Source: Casuarina equisetifolia
Lineage: Eukaryota; Streptophyta; Magnoliopsida; Fagales; Casuarinaceae
Assembly: GCA_028551475.1 (NCBI GenBank)
Contig: CM052359.1
Span: 5,209,583-5,273,582 of the forward strand
DNA length: 64,000 nt
Reading direction: 5' to 3'
Shown: piece by piece, positions 1 through 12,465 of the stretch
Layout of the letters: each line of letters starts with the position of its first letter
Numbering within the stretch: position 1 is the first letter of the stretch
Notes under the pieces: model-generated
Database searches by the model: none
What the model was told of the DNA's origin: nothing
What the model saw: only the letters and a program-made list of their open reading frames with translations
Program-made: the position numbers and the translations under genes

Positions 1-2765
1 TGCAAATCAGAAGTCCTATTAACAAAACTTCCCACTTTGCTGCTGCTATTATGTTTGTTAGGTTTTCTTTGTTTCTTAGGATGCTTGTCGACCAATGAAG
101 TTTTTCCGTCATTGTATTTTAGTGTTTCTGATTCTCTATAAGATTTGAAGAATAAAGTAATCTTATCGAATGCTCTAGACATAATGGAATGGTTACAAGA
201 AGAAAGGGTCGAGGGAGAACATGACAGTAGGTGATCTCGTCACCTATTAACATATTCCATATGTTCATATCCATTCGTTTTTTCATATCGCGTGGCTTTA
301 TCTCTTCTAAAATTCAAACCTACTTGCCTAAGTCTTTGACTCGTGATTGCATTTGTGACTAAATGAAAAAATAAAAAGTGAAAATAGACAAGGATTATAA
401 GAAGGTCAAGTTGTGCCACGATAACCTAAATCACAAGATCCAGAGCTTTGTTAAAAAACTGGAACATGGGTCGGAAATGCCTACCTCAGTTTGCCGAAAG
501 CTCTGTGCAAGTCCACCAAAGGTGGGCTAAAATTGCTTCTTTAATCTCAACTAAATCAATCCACGGGAGAAAAAGGGAAGGCTACTCTAGAACGATAAAG
601 AATGATGTGCGAAATTAAATGACTGCTTCGTTGGATAAAGTTGTATAGCAAGAGCTTTCTTTGTCTTAAAGTAGAAGAAGAGTTTTTTAAGAGATTCGAG
701 TTTGTTTTAAAATACTGTAATATCCCCTATTAAGTCGTATGCCTGGGATGGGATTATCTAGAGCCAAACATGTTGGTAATCCTACAGAGACAAACAAACT
801 TTTTACTAGTGTCAAGTATGACAAATAAGTTCGTTCGAAACATGAAGATCCATCACTAGAAAATGATTTTAGTTTTCAAGAGTTGATAGGGAAGCTAAAT
901 TATGATGATATGACATGACTTGTCATTTCTTTTGCAGTACCTTTGCTAAGTCAACTTATGTATGCTCCAAAAGATCATATTGGGACATTGTTATGCAATA
1001 GTTAGGTGTTTAAAGGAATCAAAGAGGCTTGGGCTTATTTTTCTCTCTTCTGGTGATGGATTTCATTTATGAGTTTATTTTGATATTAGTTATGTCAAGT
1101 GTCCTATGATTTGTTGTTTTCTACTAGTTTTTGTCTTACCCTTAGTCATTCATTGATTTCTTGGAAGAATAAACGGCAACAAGTTACATTAAAAACCAAA
1201 AAAAAAAAAAAAACGACAACAAGTTTGTTAGAAAAATGATTTTGATGAAATATAGAAACCTATGAGTATTTTGCTGTATATTGTATTTATAGATGTAGAC
1301 CTTACAAATGAATCCTTGTGCTCAAATAATTTACTAGTTGCCTCTTTATTATAGAAAGATTACTGGGTATGATATTTATTAGCAGCCCACATGAAAAACT
1401 TGAACTTGCAAGGAGAAAAGGCCCAGCGAAAAGATTTCAAGAGTTAAGCCTTGGATGCATTTGAAACATGTGGACTTAGTTGGCCGAACGAGAAACCTTG
1501 AGAGCCATGAGAAGAGTGAAGAAAATTCAGAGGGGATAACACAATTGTCCATGAATTTTGTCTTGTAGTGACCAGAAAATCCTTCAACAAGTATTGAGAA
1601 GGCTAAAAATAGAGGGTTTAAAGATAAAAGTTTAAAATTATTTTCTTAGCATGTATTTATTATATATGGTTTGAATGAAATTATAGATGTTTTTAAATAA
1701 AGTTAATTCTATTGGTTAGAATCAACAATATAGAAGAGTAACTCTATTTAGAAATATTAATCCATCTTAAGTAAATATTTTGTCATGTTATAATTAAAAA
1801 ATTTTAAACTTAATTTTCTTTTAGATGAATTATAATATGCCTTTAAACTTTTATATTTTTTTATTCTTAGATGAATAAACTCACATACTCATGTGTATAT
1901 ATATAAACACATAAATTGTGCATCAAAGTTAGGACCTTACGGAGTTTTCATATGGTGCCATTCTTTTGAAAGGAGTCTTTAAAATTCAAACCAAGCCATG
2001 ATGACATTCAATATAATGGGCTCTTTTCAAAAAGGAAACCAAGCAACCCCAAAAACTAGCTTTCAAATTGGTGTCTTATTAGTTTAGGGGAAAAAGTAGA
2101 AATAGGGCAGAATGCAAATCACATCCAAAATCCTCCCACTAGAGTAGAAAATTCTTCCTATTGGAGCAAATTGTGGTGTATAAAGAAAAAGCAAAGAGCA
2201 AGTTAAGTTTTTAACTTATTGGTCTAAAAAAGTTTACTCAAGATCTGCTCATGCATTTGAGAAATCATAGGAAGTTTATTCATAGCTCTCCTTGAGCAAA
2301 ATTTGTGATTATTATTTATTGTACTTTGCTTGATAGCTTATTATTGGTTTCTCTTATTTAAACAAACTATGCTACGGTTGGGAAAACAAAATTGAGGCAT
2401 TTGTGTTGTTTTTCTAGCACATATTTAAGATTTTAAGCTTTATTTTATATTATTATTTGAAGCTTGGACTGATATTTAAATTCTTAGGGAGAGAATTTAT
2501 AACTAGATTATAAGGATTGATTATCCCTTGTAAGTAATTAAATAATTAATTGAAAAATAACTCTAGTGAGTTGCTAAGGTAGGGTTGAGTAGGTGATGAG
2601 ATGACTTGGATCGAACCACTTACCAAACCTTAGTTGTTTTTGTGTGAGTGTATGATATTTGTTGTATTTGATCTTTATTATTCATTGTTTGGTTTAAATT
2701 GATAACATATAAAAAGTAAAACAATCAACATTGATCCACTTCTCTTGAAGGGAGAAAAAGACTTT
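1..2765. other. Gene-free AT-rich stretch
   Basis: I find no supported gene here. All six frames are closed at short intervals. The base composition is AT-rich and the sequence resembles decayed repeat DNA. A short poly(A) run lies near 1198-1213. Because the stretch leads into a repeat array and a copia 3' end, it may be the eroded body of an older retroelement, but I could not match any conserved domain motif. Confidence 0.5.
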
Positions 2766-3690
2766 AAAAAACTAATCTGCCCTCCCCAAATCTCCCCCCT
2801 CCCCCTTTCCCCCTCATCACTTAAGTTGCTTTGGGGCTTAACAAAGTTGTTTAAATTTTATAAATAAAGGTAGAGTATTAGGCAATGACAATAATTACTT
2901 ATGCAATTGTTTGGATTGTGGATTTAGAAAACTAATTTAAACACACCCCCCTTTTCTCTCACTTAAGTTGCTTTGGGACCTAACAAAGTTGTTCAAATTT
3001 TATCAACAGAGGTAGAGTATTAGGCAATGACAATAATTACTTGTGCAATTGTTTAGATTGTGGATTTAAAAAAACTAATTCAAACAACACCCCCCCCCCC
3101 AAAAAAAAAAAAAAAAATCTTCCCCATCCCCCCTTCACTTAAGTTGCTTTGGGACCCAACAAAGTTGTTCAAATTTTATTAACAGAGGTAGAGTATTAGG
3201 CAATGACAATAATTACTTGTGCAATTGTTTGGATTGTGGATTTCGAAAACTAATTCAAACACCCTCCTCCCTCCCCCCCTTAAGTTGCTTTGGGACCTAA
3301 CAAAGTTGTTCAAATTTTATCAACACAAGTAGGGTATTAGGCAATGACAATAATTACTTATGCAATTGTTTGGATTGTGGATTTAGAAAACTAATTTAAA
3401 CACACACCCCCTCTCTCTCACTTAAGTTGCTTTGGGACCTAACAAAGTTTTTCAAATTTTATCAATAGAGGTAAAGTATTAGGCAATAACAATAATTACT
3501 TGTGCAATTGTTTGGATTGTGGATTTAGAAAACTAATTCAAACACCCCCTCCCCCTAACACTCGGTTAGGTTGCTTTGAGACCGAAGGAAGTTGTTTAAA
3601 TTTCATCAACAGAGGCAAAGTATTGGGTAATGACAATAATTACTTATGCAATTGTTTGAATTGTGGGTTTATTAAAAGATATGATAATGG
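2766..3690. repeat. Six-copy tandem array, unit about 142 bp
   Basis: The same block recurs in direct orientation, each copy starting at a TTAAGTTGCTTTGGG-like word (2821, 2963, 3139, 3280, 3422 and a diverged copy at 3566). Steps are 142, 176, 141, 142 and 144 bp. A partial unit end precedes the first copy. Each unit contains the word GGCAATGACAATAATTACTT and ends in a C-rich pyrimidine tract of variable length; the longest junction, near 3090-3115, has a C run followed by an A run and accounts for the 176-bp step. Short open frames inside it show CxxC-like residues, but they are made by the repeat and I do not regard them as a gene. Confidence 0.9.
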
Positions 3691-3699
3691 ATATTTCTC

Positions 3700-4624
3700 A
3701 ACTAATTCTTTTTTATTATGATAATGAAGCAACAAAAAATTAACAAAAAATTCAATCTTTCATTAGAGAACCCAACATATTCATATTAACTAGATGTGTA
3801 CTCCAAACTTGGAGTTTTGGATTTTTATTGACTCTAAGCTTAAAGGGAGGTGTTGAGGACCATGTCAACTAGATATGTACTCCATGATGGATATTTTTCA
3901 TATTACTCGTACTTAACATGGATGATAACATTCATAATGAATGGTTTTTCTTCTACAACATTTTGGATCCTTTTAAGCATTTCCATGCTAGTAAGATTTG
4001 TTGTTGTCTGCATGAATGGGCACCATTACTCATGCTACCCAAACTAGTGACAACCATGCTTCTTAAGTAGGGAGGCTTTTCATTTTACAACAACGTATAG
4101 ATCGTTTTGTGAATTCTTGTATTTGTAGATTCAACTCATTCTTTTGTATTCTAATTCTTATCTAGGGAGAGTTTTCTTTGTTCTTGTATTAAGGTTTTCT
4201 AATTATATTAATACAAACGGTTTTATCCAATCAAGGCAACAAATCAATTATTTTTTATTCCTTTGCTTAACTAAAACTCATACAATGTTTTATAAGAATC
4301 TGTATGAGAGATTAGGATTTCTCTCTATAAATATAAGAAGTATAGATAAACTTAATAGACAAGTTGTTTTCATGAGAGAACCCCATTAGGAGCTGGTTAG
4401 TTCTTGAAGAGAGCCCTTGTTGTAGATTCAAGATGATATAAGAATCTATGAGATGATCATTTGATGAGAAGGAAAGGAAGAGAAAATTTAATGAGAAGAA
4501 ATTATAGAAGATTTAAGACATTATGTTCATTTCAATATCTTAATCTATTATGTTTTGGTGTGCATTCTTGCAATTGTATATTTGATCCATATGTGAGTGG
4601 TACAATTTTTTGAATTTCAATAAC
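3700..4624 (+). mobile_element. Ty1/copia 3' end with putative 3' LTR
   Basis: Around 3716-3735 a decayed frame reads YYDNEAT, resembling the copia RNase H motif (usually YCDNxAA). It is followed by a typical copia pol-end and polypurine layout: a GACTCTAAGCTTAAAGGGAGG-like tract, then TGTTGAGG at 3851. Copia LTRs commonly begin TGTTG directly after such a tract. A candidate LTR 3' end is ATAACA at 4619-4624, giving TGTT...AACA termini and a length of about 774 bp. No matching 5' LTR or target-site duplication was found, so the boundaries are inferred. Confidence 0.45.
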
Positions 4625-7600
4625 ATGAAACTAGCTTAGAAATGTTCCAAATTCTTGAAAGTTTATTGGTATGCATATGCTTTAGGATCTTAATGCATAA
4701 ATCTCTCGATTTGAAAAATAAAAACGTGAGGATTAGACGACTTTTTCCTTTTTTATTCTTTCCTTTCCTTCCCTAAATTACTTCCTTTCAACTGCTGAAA
4801 GATAGAGATAAGCTTTCAAAATCAAATTGGGTCCCATACACAAGCAGGCTAAAAGGATGCTATTTGCCGCTATTCCATCTATTTGTGCATTAATTTCGAA
4901 GAAGATCTCAACGTATAATGAAGGAATGATAGTAACTCATTTTTTTATAGGCTTTATCGCATTCAGTTGGAAGAGTTTAGGTAATGCTTTCCAAGTGATC
5001 ATGATTATGTCTCGACAGGATGAAATAATATTCAAGAGATGAGACTACGCAAAGGAAAACCTAGTTTACTTTTGAGGAAAATGAAGTCTAGACTAAAAGA
5101 CAAACCCCATCGAGTGGGCTTTACTCAACCAGTATATTTTCTATCAACAACCTTCACAAAGAATCAAAAGTGTGATGGATTACGCCAAAGAGTTTTACAT
5201 GCTTATGATTGCAACAATGATCAAAATACACCATCGTGTTGCAAGGTATTTTGGTGATCAAGAATTTTAATAAATGATAAAATTAAAATTTTCACCCGTT
5301 ATTTAGGATTAGTAATGCATATTAACTAGCCTAAGCTGATGGTAGGCTTACTTTTAGTGGTGCGAAGAACTTTATAAGGTTTTGTAACTTTAATGAATTT
5401 AAAAATTGAGCTTTCACGTGGTGGAAGTACTATCTCTAAACCCGGAAGTGTTGCTGAAACTTCCCCGCGAGCAGCCACTATTGCCCATGCTAAGAACCAG
5501 CGCAATCATATTAAGAATTCAAATTCTTGTTTCAACCATGAATAAAATAACCTTGATTATAATATTTTGTCAAAGAAGTCAACTTGATGTGCGTCTGAAC
5601 CTTTTAATGAAGAAAACTAAAATGATATAAGTAAGCTGATAATAATGAAGAAGGTGATATTAACTACGTCGAAATTGAATTAGAAAACAAAAAGTTTAAG
5701 TTTGGTGATAAAATGAAGATGGGCTTTGTTAAATTTCATGGTAAGATGTATACTTTTGTGATTGATAGTATAGTATTCAGTGGTTAATGAAAGTTAATGA
5801 GGTAAAGGTCATCAAATGCTGCCTAGTTTAACTTCCAATCGGCAAAGATTACCATGACCAAGTGTGGTGTGTCCTACACTCAATAAGAAAACTTGGCAAT
5901 TTATTTATCATGTTGCCCATGATAACAGTGAAAATATGTACACCTTTAGGATGAAGAAAAAAAAATTATTTTTACTGTGTGAGGAGGAAAAAGATCTCAA
6001 AGTTTCACAAGAAGAGGGTAGAAGCTTCTTACTTGGACAAAAATTCACGAAAGAGTAAGAAAGTTGCCTAAAGGAAATGCGAAAAAACATAAAAAGACAG
6101 CTAACTTTCGTTGTTGTGTCAAATCTTTCATTGAGAATCGTCTTGCACGAGTTTTCTTGAGCAAGAGCATTTCGTATCAATTATTGCAACAAACTCAAAG
6201 AATATGGTCAATCTCGATTTCTTAAGAAAAGAAATGATAATGCTTTCAAGATTGAGCCGCCTCCAAATGTCAACACATCTTACTTTCATTAGTTAAGACT
6301 TTTCAACTCACCATGGAGACTTGGGTGACCCGCCGTGAGAGGTTTTTTTTTTTTTTTAACCCTTCGCCGGCGAAGTTAATGGGGCGACAATATGTCGGGC
6401 GTGTTACACAGATTTGTTTGACTAAAATAAAAAGATAGATTCGTGTTTGTTTAAGATACATTGCATTATCCCTTGATAAGTTGTGTTTGGAAAGGTTGTT
6501 AGTTTTCTTGTTCTAGATTTATGGTCGTTTGACATGTTATGATTGGTTTTTGTTGGTTTTGATTGGCCCGATTAAGATGATGGGCTTGTGAAAATCCCAG
6601 CAATATACACATCGCAAAACGTGGTGATTGATAAAATGCATCAACGCTTGCTTAACACTGTGCAGGCAGCCTCTTATTGTTAAGATTTAATTTGAAAAAG
6701 CTTTTGCGTTAAGCTACACATGGTTTCTGTCATTTCCACTGGTACTATATTCTGGACACTCATCCACCTTCGGTGTGGAAAAGTTTGATCCTTTCACTGC
6801 TGATATTGGCTTTTTGGTAGAAGTCATCAGAGTAAATGATTTTGTTTGGTGAATTCTACAGGGGTATGTGCACTTTGAGAATTGGGGAGGAATCCTTTGA
6901 TACTTGGGACTTCTTGAACAAGTTTGGTGTGTGTTTATATGGCTAAATACAACCTCCGAGAAACCTGCTAACCAGAAGCTAATTTATCTTCTTCACTTTT
7001 GGGACCTGAATGTAGACATTAAAATGGTTCTTGGGACTGCGGGGAACACTCACTAGGTTCTTATTTGCCTTCCCTTGTCACCCATCACCACAAATATTAC
7101 GCTCTTGAGTATACAAGTTTGAAGATATATGGAGATGGGAATCAAGAACAAAATCGAAGGTAAGACTTACGAACAAGTACAGCAGTTTATAAGAAAAAAA
7201 AAAAACTATCATGACAACCTTGGACTGGAGTTTAAGTCTTCAATTAGTACATTTTCAAACCCTTCAAAACGTGAATTGAATTGGTAAACTTCCTGAGAGT
7301 TATCTAAGCAAGTCCACTGTCATAATTTCTGTTGAAGTTTTTGTGTAGTCTCATCCATATCTGTTGAAGTTTCAGGCCGATGGGGTTAAGAAGTAGAAAT
7401 TCAACCTTATGATGTGAGGATCATATGCTAAACAATGATGACCCATCAACATACTAGTATATTAGCTAAAACTGAGGCGATTTTTCACTTTATACTTGCA
7501 GATGTCTTGCCCAGAAGTCTAAAACCAGAAAATGTTCCACTTGCATTGTGAATCCTACTGAGAAAAGAAAACAATTCCTGTGACCATTATGTGACAACTG

Positions 7601-9347
7601 AACTAAGAAAGAAGACGCATCCATAAGCACTTAGCTTCACGCTTGGTACATGTAGGAAGGAATGCATACAAAACTCATCATAAGGGGGTTCTTGTCTAAA
7701 TCATATGAGCAAAAGCTTGAATTTCATATAACACTGCTCCATCTGATAGAAATTCTAGGCATGTAGTCCTTTGTGGTGGGAAATAAACCCACCCTCTGAA
7801 ATAAGAAGTAAAGACAACTTTCACTGCCTTTAATTCATCCAATCTTCCCCTTGAATCTCTTGCTACTATGACCCTAGGAATTCAAAACTGCATTCCTGGC
7901 CACTTAAATTTCGTGATGCATAGCCAAGAATAATTCGAAGGGGAGAGATAAAAGGGAAAATGACAACCAGTGAGTAACTCCTAACTACAGCTGTAGCCTG
8001 TATATTCTAAGAGTAGAAGAGACTGAAGCCAATGACTGAGTACTTTTTAAGAATCAAGAAGACACCCAAAACTTGAATACATGAACGAGCTTTTCATCAA
8101 ATCGATTAAGAAAGTGATAAATGCCCTAGGATCTACGGTAACAGTTAAGCTAAACACAGTGAAAGAATTTAACTTGAAATTAACATATTAAGGATGCTAA
8201 AGAACCCAGATGAAACAAACACTCATGAAACATTTTCAGAAATCTGATTTACGTTTATATGCTTGTTTAATGAAGTTGATTGAAACGCTTGGTTGTAATA
8301 TGATAAACTAAAACGAAACATCAAATTCCATGTGCTTGGTATATGGTCCTGATTTATCAACTCCATCGATACCTTTCAACATTCATCAACACTTTTTCCA
8401 AAAAATATCACCTGAAACCACGTAGCAAGCGCACATCACATTGAGGGTAGCTTAATCCCCCGGTTGCCTCTTAGAATATCTCAATGCTTCTAGCCCTTCA
8501 ACCCCTTCTTTCGTTGCAGGCCTTGCTTCTCCTCTCCACTTGAGGAACTCTACTAGCAAGCTCAGCAAATCTTCTAAGTTGTCTTATGTTTACCTCCCTC
8601 AAAACCCGAGAGTTGAGAATTCAGATAGGCAATCCTCTGACAGCTGATGAAACGAAGCAGTTAATTAAGTTTCTGTGAGGCGCTGTTGGGTCCGTTTCAG
8701 TTAACAATTCCACAAAAAGAAGTCTAATACTAAAAGCCTTCCTTCACTCTTTGCCATCAAATGGTTCGTTACTTGCATTAAGGCTCCAAATCCAACTGTG
8801 CCTTAAGCCTGGTAAAATTTGTGAACAAGTTCGCACAGGGAAATCAGCTTGACTAATGACTATTAACTGACTAATTATCCGTAGTATCTTCTTGTCTCGC
8901 AAGTTGCAAATAGTTTGATCTCCTCGGTATTTGTCGTAAGGAGCCAGTCTATGTAACTTCAGGCCTCCTAACTGCTAAGTGCAATTCTGGGAGTTTCCCA
9001 CTTTTTCTTTCTGGGTTGGGAGGTGAGTGAAGGAGAGGAACCAAGTTCTTTTTCGGAGGAAAGCTTTATTTTAGGCAAAGCTACGTCTTCAATAACGTCC
9101 AAACAAAATTTATTCTACAAATCTGTCATCAGTTGTAGAAGTAGTTTCTGCAATTAGATTATCAACCAGATGATGATCATACAAAATTTCACATCCAGAG
9201 GATAGAACTATAGCCTGTATGCTGTATGAATGTACATATGCAACTTAGAGACATATTTCACAAAAACTTATGCTTTGACAATTACATTGGATTGACTCCA
9301 CATGACAAAGTCGGGGAAAGAAAGAGAGGACCACCAAAGTCTCTAAA
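4625..9347. other. Gene-free stretch downstream of the copia remnant
   Basis: Several short open frames (for example near 4827-5257, 5406-5630 and 5864-6180) follow each other but show no family motif I recognise. They may be scraps of one decayed mobile-element protein. A T-run lies near 6341-6358. From about 7 kb the composition is more balanced, but no coding frame can be supported. The 3' UTR of the minus-strand Aux/IAA gene should occupy the last few hundred bases. Confidence 0.4.
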
Positions 9348-10271
9348 TCAAAATAGGCCTGCCCTTGTGATCTTCAGTCTCTTTACGGTAGACAAGAACA
9401 TCCTGCATAAAACCAGAATAAGAGACATATTAATGACTCAAAGAAAAGAGAGAAAAAGATGAGAGAGAGAAGGAAGTATTCTAATCGCCAAAAAACTTAC
9501 TCCCAGGGAACATCTCCGACCATCATCAAGTCCCCTTCTTCATCTTCATAAGTTAACACATGACATTTCTCAGGATGCACTCTATCCACCTCCTCTCCCC
9601 CTGTTCCCAAAAGACAAGTCAGTCCCATATCATTTCAATTTTCTACGGCAAGGGGCAGTTCAATTTACTAGAATAACATCAAAACTAGATCAAAACATCA
9701 GAAATGAAAAAAGAAACTTATGGAGAAGGAAGCATTGATTTACAGAGGATGTTGGTGTTGAACATCTGGTCAAGAGTCCTTATTAAGTCATCGTAACCAT
9801 CGTGGGCTAATAAGTCCAGCTTTCTGCCAATTGGGATGCCTTCCATGTAAACCTTTACAAAGAAGGTGGTGTGATCAATGCACTCATTTCCTTCTGCTGC
9901 AAGTGTCTGAACTGGTGGATAATCCAATGCTTGGTCCCTAACACACAAATGTGAAAATAATTAGAGAAATCGATGATACTTAATATGCGTTTTAACACTG
10001 ATATTCAAAGATCGCAAGAGACAATGGATGAAAAGAGGGAAGAAACACAAGGTTGAGAGGGAAGGGAAACTAAGACAGTCTTCATGGGTTCTTGCTATTA
10101 AGAATACCTTGAAACTGAAGCGCCATTGTGTTGAGAGGATGAGATGCTAAGACCAAGCCTAAGATCTGTGCTAAGGTCTCTCTTGAGCTGGGAGAGAGAG
10201 GTTGCACTCGAGAAAGATGGGTGGCTGCTGCTGTCAATTGAAGATGAGCAAGAACTAGCAGTTCTCCCCAT
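9348..10271 (-). CDS. Non-canonical Aux/IAA repressor (IAA20/IAA30/IAA31 type)
   Basis: Nuclear auxin-response repressor that binds ARF transcription factors and recruits TOPLESS. Four exons on the minus strand: 10271-10108, 9937-9744, 9600-9501 and 9402-9348, joining in frame to 170 residues, close to Arabidopsis IAA30. The start is MGRTASS; an upstream non-ATG extension is ignored. Residues 37-41 (LRLGL, inside STDLRLGLS) are the EAR repression motif. Domains III/IV (PB1) follow: [17 protein letters not shown] with its basic face at about 81-97, and the acidic face around YEDEEGD and the GDVPWEMF block at about 138-155. The domain II degron, normally GWPPV, is replaced by DYPPV at 60-64. 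IAA20/30/31 likewise lack a good degron and are long-lived, so weak TIR1-dependent turnover is expected. The gene lies upstream-to-downstream in the same orientation as PPOX. Confidence 0.93.
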
Positions 10272-10307
10272 GGTTAGGTGTGACGACAAAGAAAGCCGCC
10301 ACCTTAC

Positions 10308-10322
10308 GTTTAAATAAATAGA
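10308..10322 (-). promoter_or_regulatory. TATA-like element of the Aux/IAA gene
   Basis: On the minus strand the sequence reads CTATTTATTTAAACG about 40-50 bp upstream of the Aux/IAA ATG. This is an AT-rich TATA-like box; if used, the 5' UTR would be very short, so a more distal start is also possible. Confidence 0.35.
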
Positions 10323-10425
10323 GAAAGAGGGAGGAGGAGAGAATAGCAGTGTCCGAGATATGAGTGTGTTGGGGGGAGGACATTTCTATGAAATAACCGG
10401 TCGGCCTGAAGTGCTGTCTAGTTAG

Positions 10426-10431
10426 CCGACA
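10426..10431 (-). promoter_or_regulatory. Candidate auxin response element TGTCGG
   Basis: CCGACA on the plus strand reads TGTCGG on the coding strand of the Aux/IAA gene, 155 bp upstream of its ATG. TGTCGG is a known high-affinity ARF-binding hexamer. A single six-base match can occur by chance. Confidence 0.35.
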
Positions 10432-10600
10432 AGGGCACGCGTCAAGCAGGAACGAGGAACCAACGTGGCTGACTTATTCCATAATTACCTTCTGAAGTTT
10501 CAACCCGAATGCGGTTCATGTGCAAGATTTTCTTCTGTCCTGATGACATTCAACGTTGCATCTTTTAATAATTACGTACAATCTCCACCTTGAAAGAGAA

Positions 10601-10604
<4 letters not shown>

Positions 10605-10638
<34 letters not shown>
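10605..10638. repeat. (GT)17 microsatellite
   Basis: Perfect dinucleotide repeat about 335 bp upstream of the Aux/IAA start codon. Confidence 0.95.
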
Positions 10639-10640
<2 letters not shown>

Positions 10641-11219
10641 ATCAGATTTGTCATAAGCATTACCTTTGTGTAGCATATAATTCAAAAGGAAGCATGAAAT
10701 ACAATTACATTCTGCAACATCTTTCCACCTAACCTTCTTCCCTTTTTTACTGAAGTTGATACACTGTCAGCAAGTGTAAAGACAGCACTCTCTGAAACAG
10801 TAAATGAGAGTTAATTGATGTCTTTTTTTGTGCTTTTGGACAAGAGGTCCATACACAACACCACACGTAGTTGAGGAAACGAATGTAGACATGTCTTTGG
10901 AGGATCGAACTGGACATAAACGCCTCGATGCTTGAAATCTTCTTACACATCCTGAAACACGTATATTAAATAAAATAGGGGAGACGCATGCAGTAGATCT
11001 CCTCTGCACCAAAGTTCAATGGATATTATGATCGTGTTGGGCATCGGGGCTTGCGTATCTCTGACGCATGATTAATCGTATTCATAACGCTGAGGCTACG
11101 TGTAAACCTCGGACATCCTGTTGATGGAAGGATACTGGTAATAATTATTATTATTATTATTTTTTTTTTTCTAGAAGGATTTGTGGGTCGAAAGACAGAA
11201 GAAAAAGGGGTGTTCCTTC

Positions 11220-11220
<1 letters not shown>

Positions 11221-11250
<30 letters not shown>
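11221..11250. repeat. (TGGGTA)5 hexamer minisatellite
   Basis: Five perfect direct copies of the hexamer TGGGTA. It is G-rich but differs from the plant telomere repeat TTTAGGG. Confidence 0.95.
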
Positions 11251-11251
<1 letters not shown>

Positions 11252-12465
11252 TCTAGGGACAAAATTTGACTGGAAACATGATGACGGGGAACAGGGACAA
11301 ATCTTTAGCGCCAATGAATGCTTTTTATTGAAAGCGGATACCTGAGATCCTATGGCGGGGACATGCTATCAAATCCATTTGTAAACACAAGGAAAAGACG
11401 GAAAGCAGAAGAAAGACAGCGAAAGTGGTGTACAACAGTGTTGATTGCTTCTGGACTAAACAAACATCTCTCACCCACGTGTACAATCCACGTGTGGAAC
11501 GCATCTCTTGCTCTTCAGTTCTTTTAACAGGGTTTTTGTAAGAAAATGTTTGCTTGGACCTAAAGATACGCCCACTGCTAGCAACAACAGCAGACCTTTG
11601 CGACGAGTGAAAAAGAAAAAGATGTTCCCCACCCTCCCTACCAAGCTGTTGCTTCAATTAACCATTACCTGTTTGCTGGTCTACAGAAACAGTGATTGTG
11701 TTGAGCTTCAGAGCCATTTTTACCCACAACCCCTCTCGCTCTTCGCAGAGCCATCACTGTCAAGCTATTTTCTTTCTTTCTTTCTTTGCATCTTTCTTTC
11801 TATCTCCATCAACGCGTCTAGATTTTGATCTTTTTTTTCTCAGTCAAACATACAACAACTTCTTTTTAATTCCCCAAGGCAAGTATGTCTCCAAGACCAG
11901 GCCCTACGCCATGGTTAGCCTATTCTTTACGGCCCCCTTTTTTCTCTCTTCGCCCACAAGGTGACTTGTGTCAAAAAATCTAGGCGCCTCGTGGTTCGCC
12001 AATGTTCCCGCTCCTGGCGACCCATTCAGTGTTAGCCTCAAACATTGTTTCTCTCCATATCGCCCCTTTTCACGAGTTCGCTTGTTCCCGTGTTTTCAAA
12101 GGCTACAATATTGGCTTCGGCACATTTCCAAGAGCAGCCTTTTTTATTTTCTACTAAATCGGCGCATTGCGCATGTCACCCCACTTGCATGAATTTCTAG
12201 GCACCACTCAAGCACACATTTTTCTCATTTTATTTTTCCTTTTGACATATTCAACCACTTGGTGGCTCATTGTATCTTAGGTCTCCTATGCACTGCCTCC
12301 GTGCTTACCAGTCAATGCGTGATTAAAACAAAAGCAGCCAAAACGTGATTCTCCAATATTACTTATCAAGCAATTACAAGGAAATAGAATGCCTTCAAAG
12401 AAAAAAAAAAAAAAAAACTACCAAACCCAAAATGAACAGTTGAACATAAAGCCCCCACCAATTCA

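Larger units (their letters stand above)
10272..12465. other. Intergenic region between Aux/IAA and PPOX
   Basis: Contains the Aux/IAA promoter (right of 10271) and the 3' flank of PPOX (left of 12466), both transcribed leftward. Simple repeats stand out: GT/TG at 10605-10638, an ATT run near 11142-11170, a TGGGTA hexamer array at 11221-11250 and a CTTT-rich tract near 11766-11800. Short open frames at 11325-11964 show no family motif and are low-complexity. No additional gene can be supported. Confidence 0.5.

Noticed and set aside
2766..3690. Regular repeats that might suggest a CRISPR array
   Set aside because: Units are about 142 bp with no short repeat/unique spacer pattern, and the genome is plant nuclear.
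3500..3721. 73-residue frame with CNCLDCGF and CNCLNCGF, like a zinc knuckle
   Set aside because: The Cys pairs come from the tandem repeat unit itself, are broken by stops in other copies, and match no known finger spacing.
9718..9948. Aux/IAA exon 2 frame running on to a stop after [13 protein letters not shown]
   Set aside because: That tail is intron read-through; the GT at 9743 joins to 9600 and restores the conserved ILWGEE and the PB1 domain.
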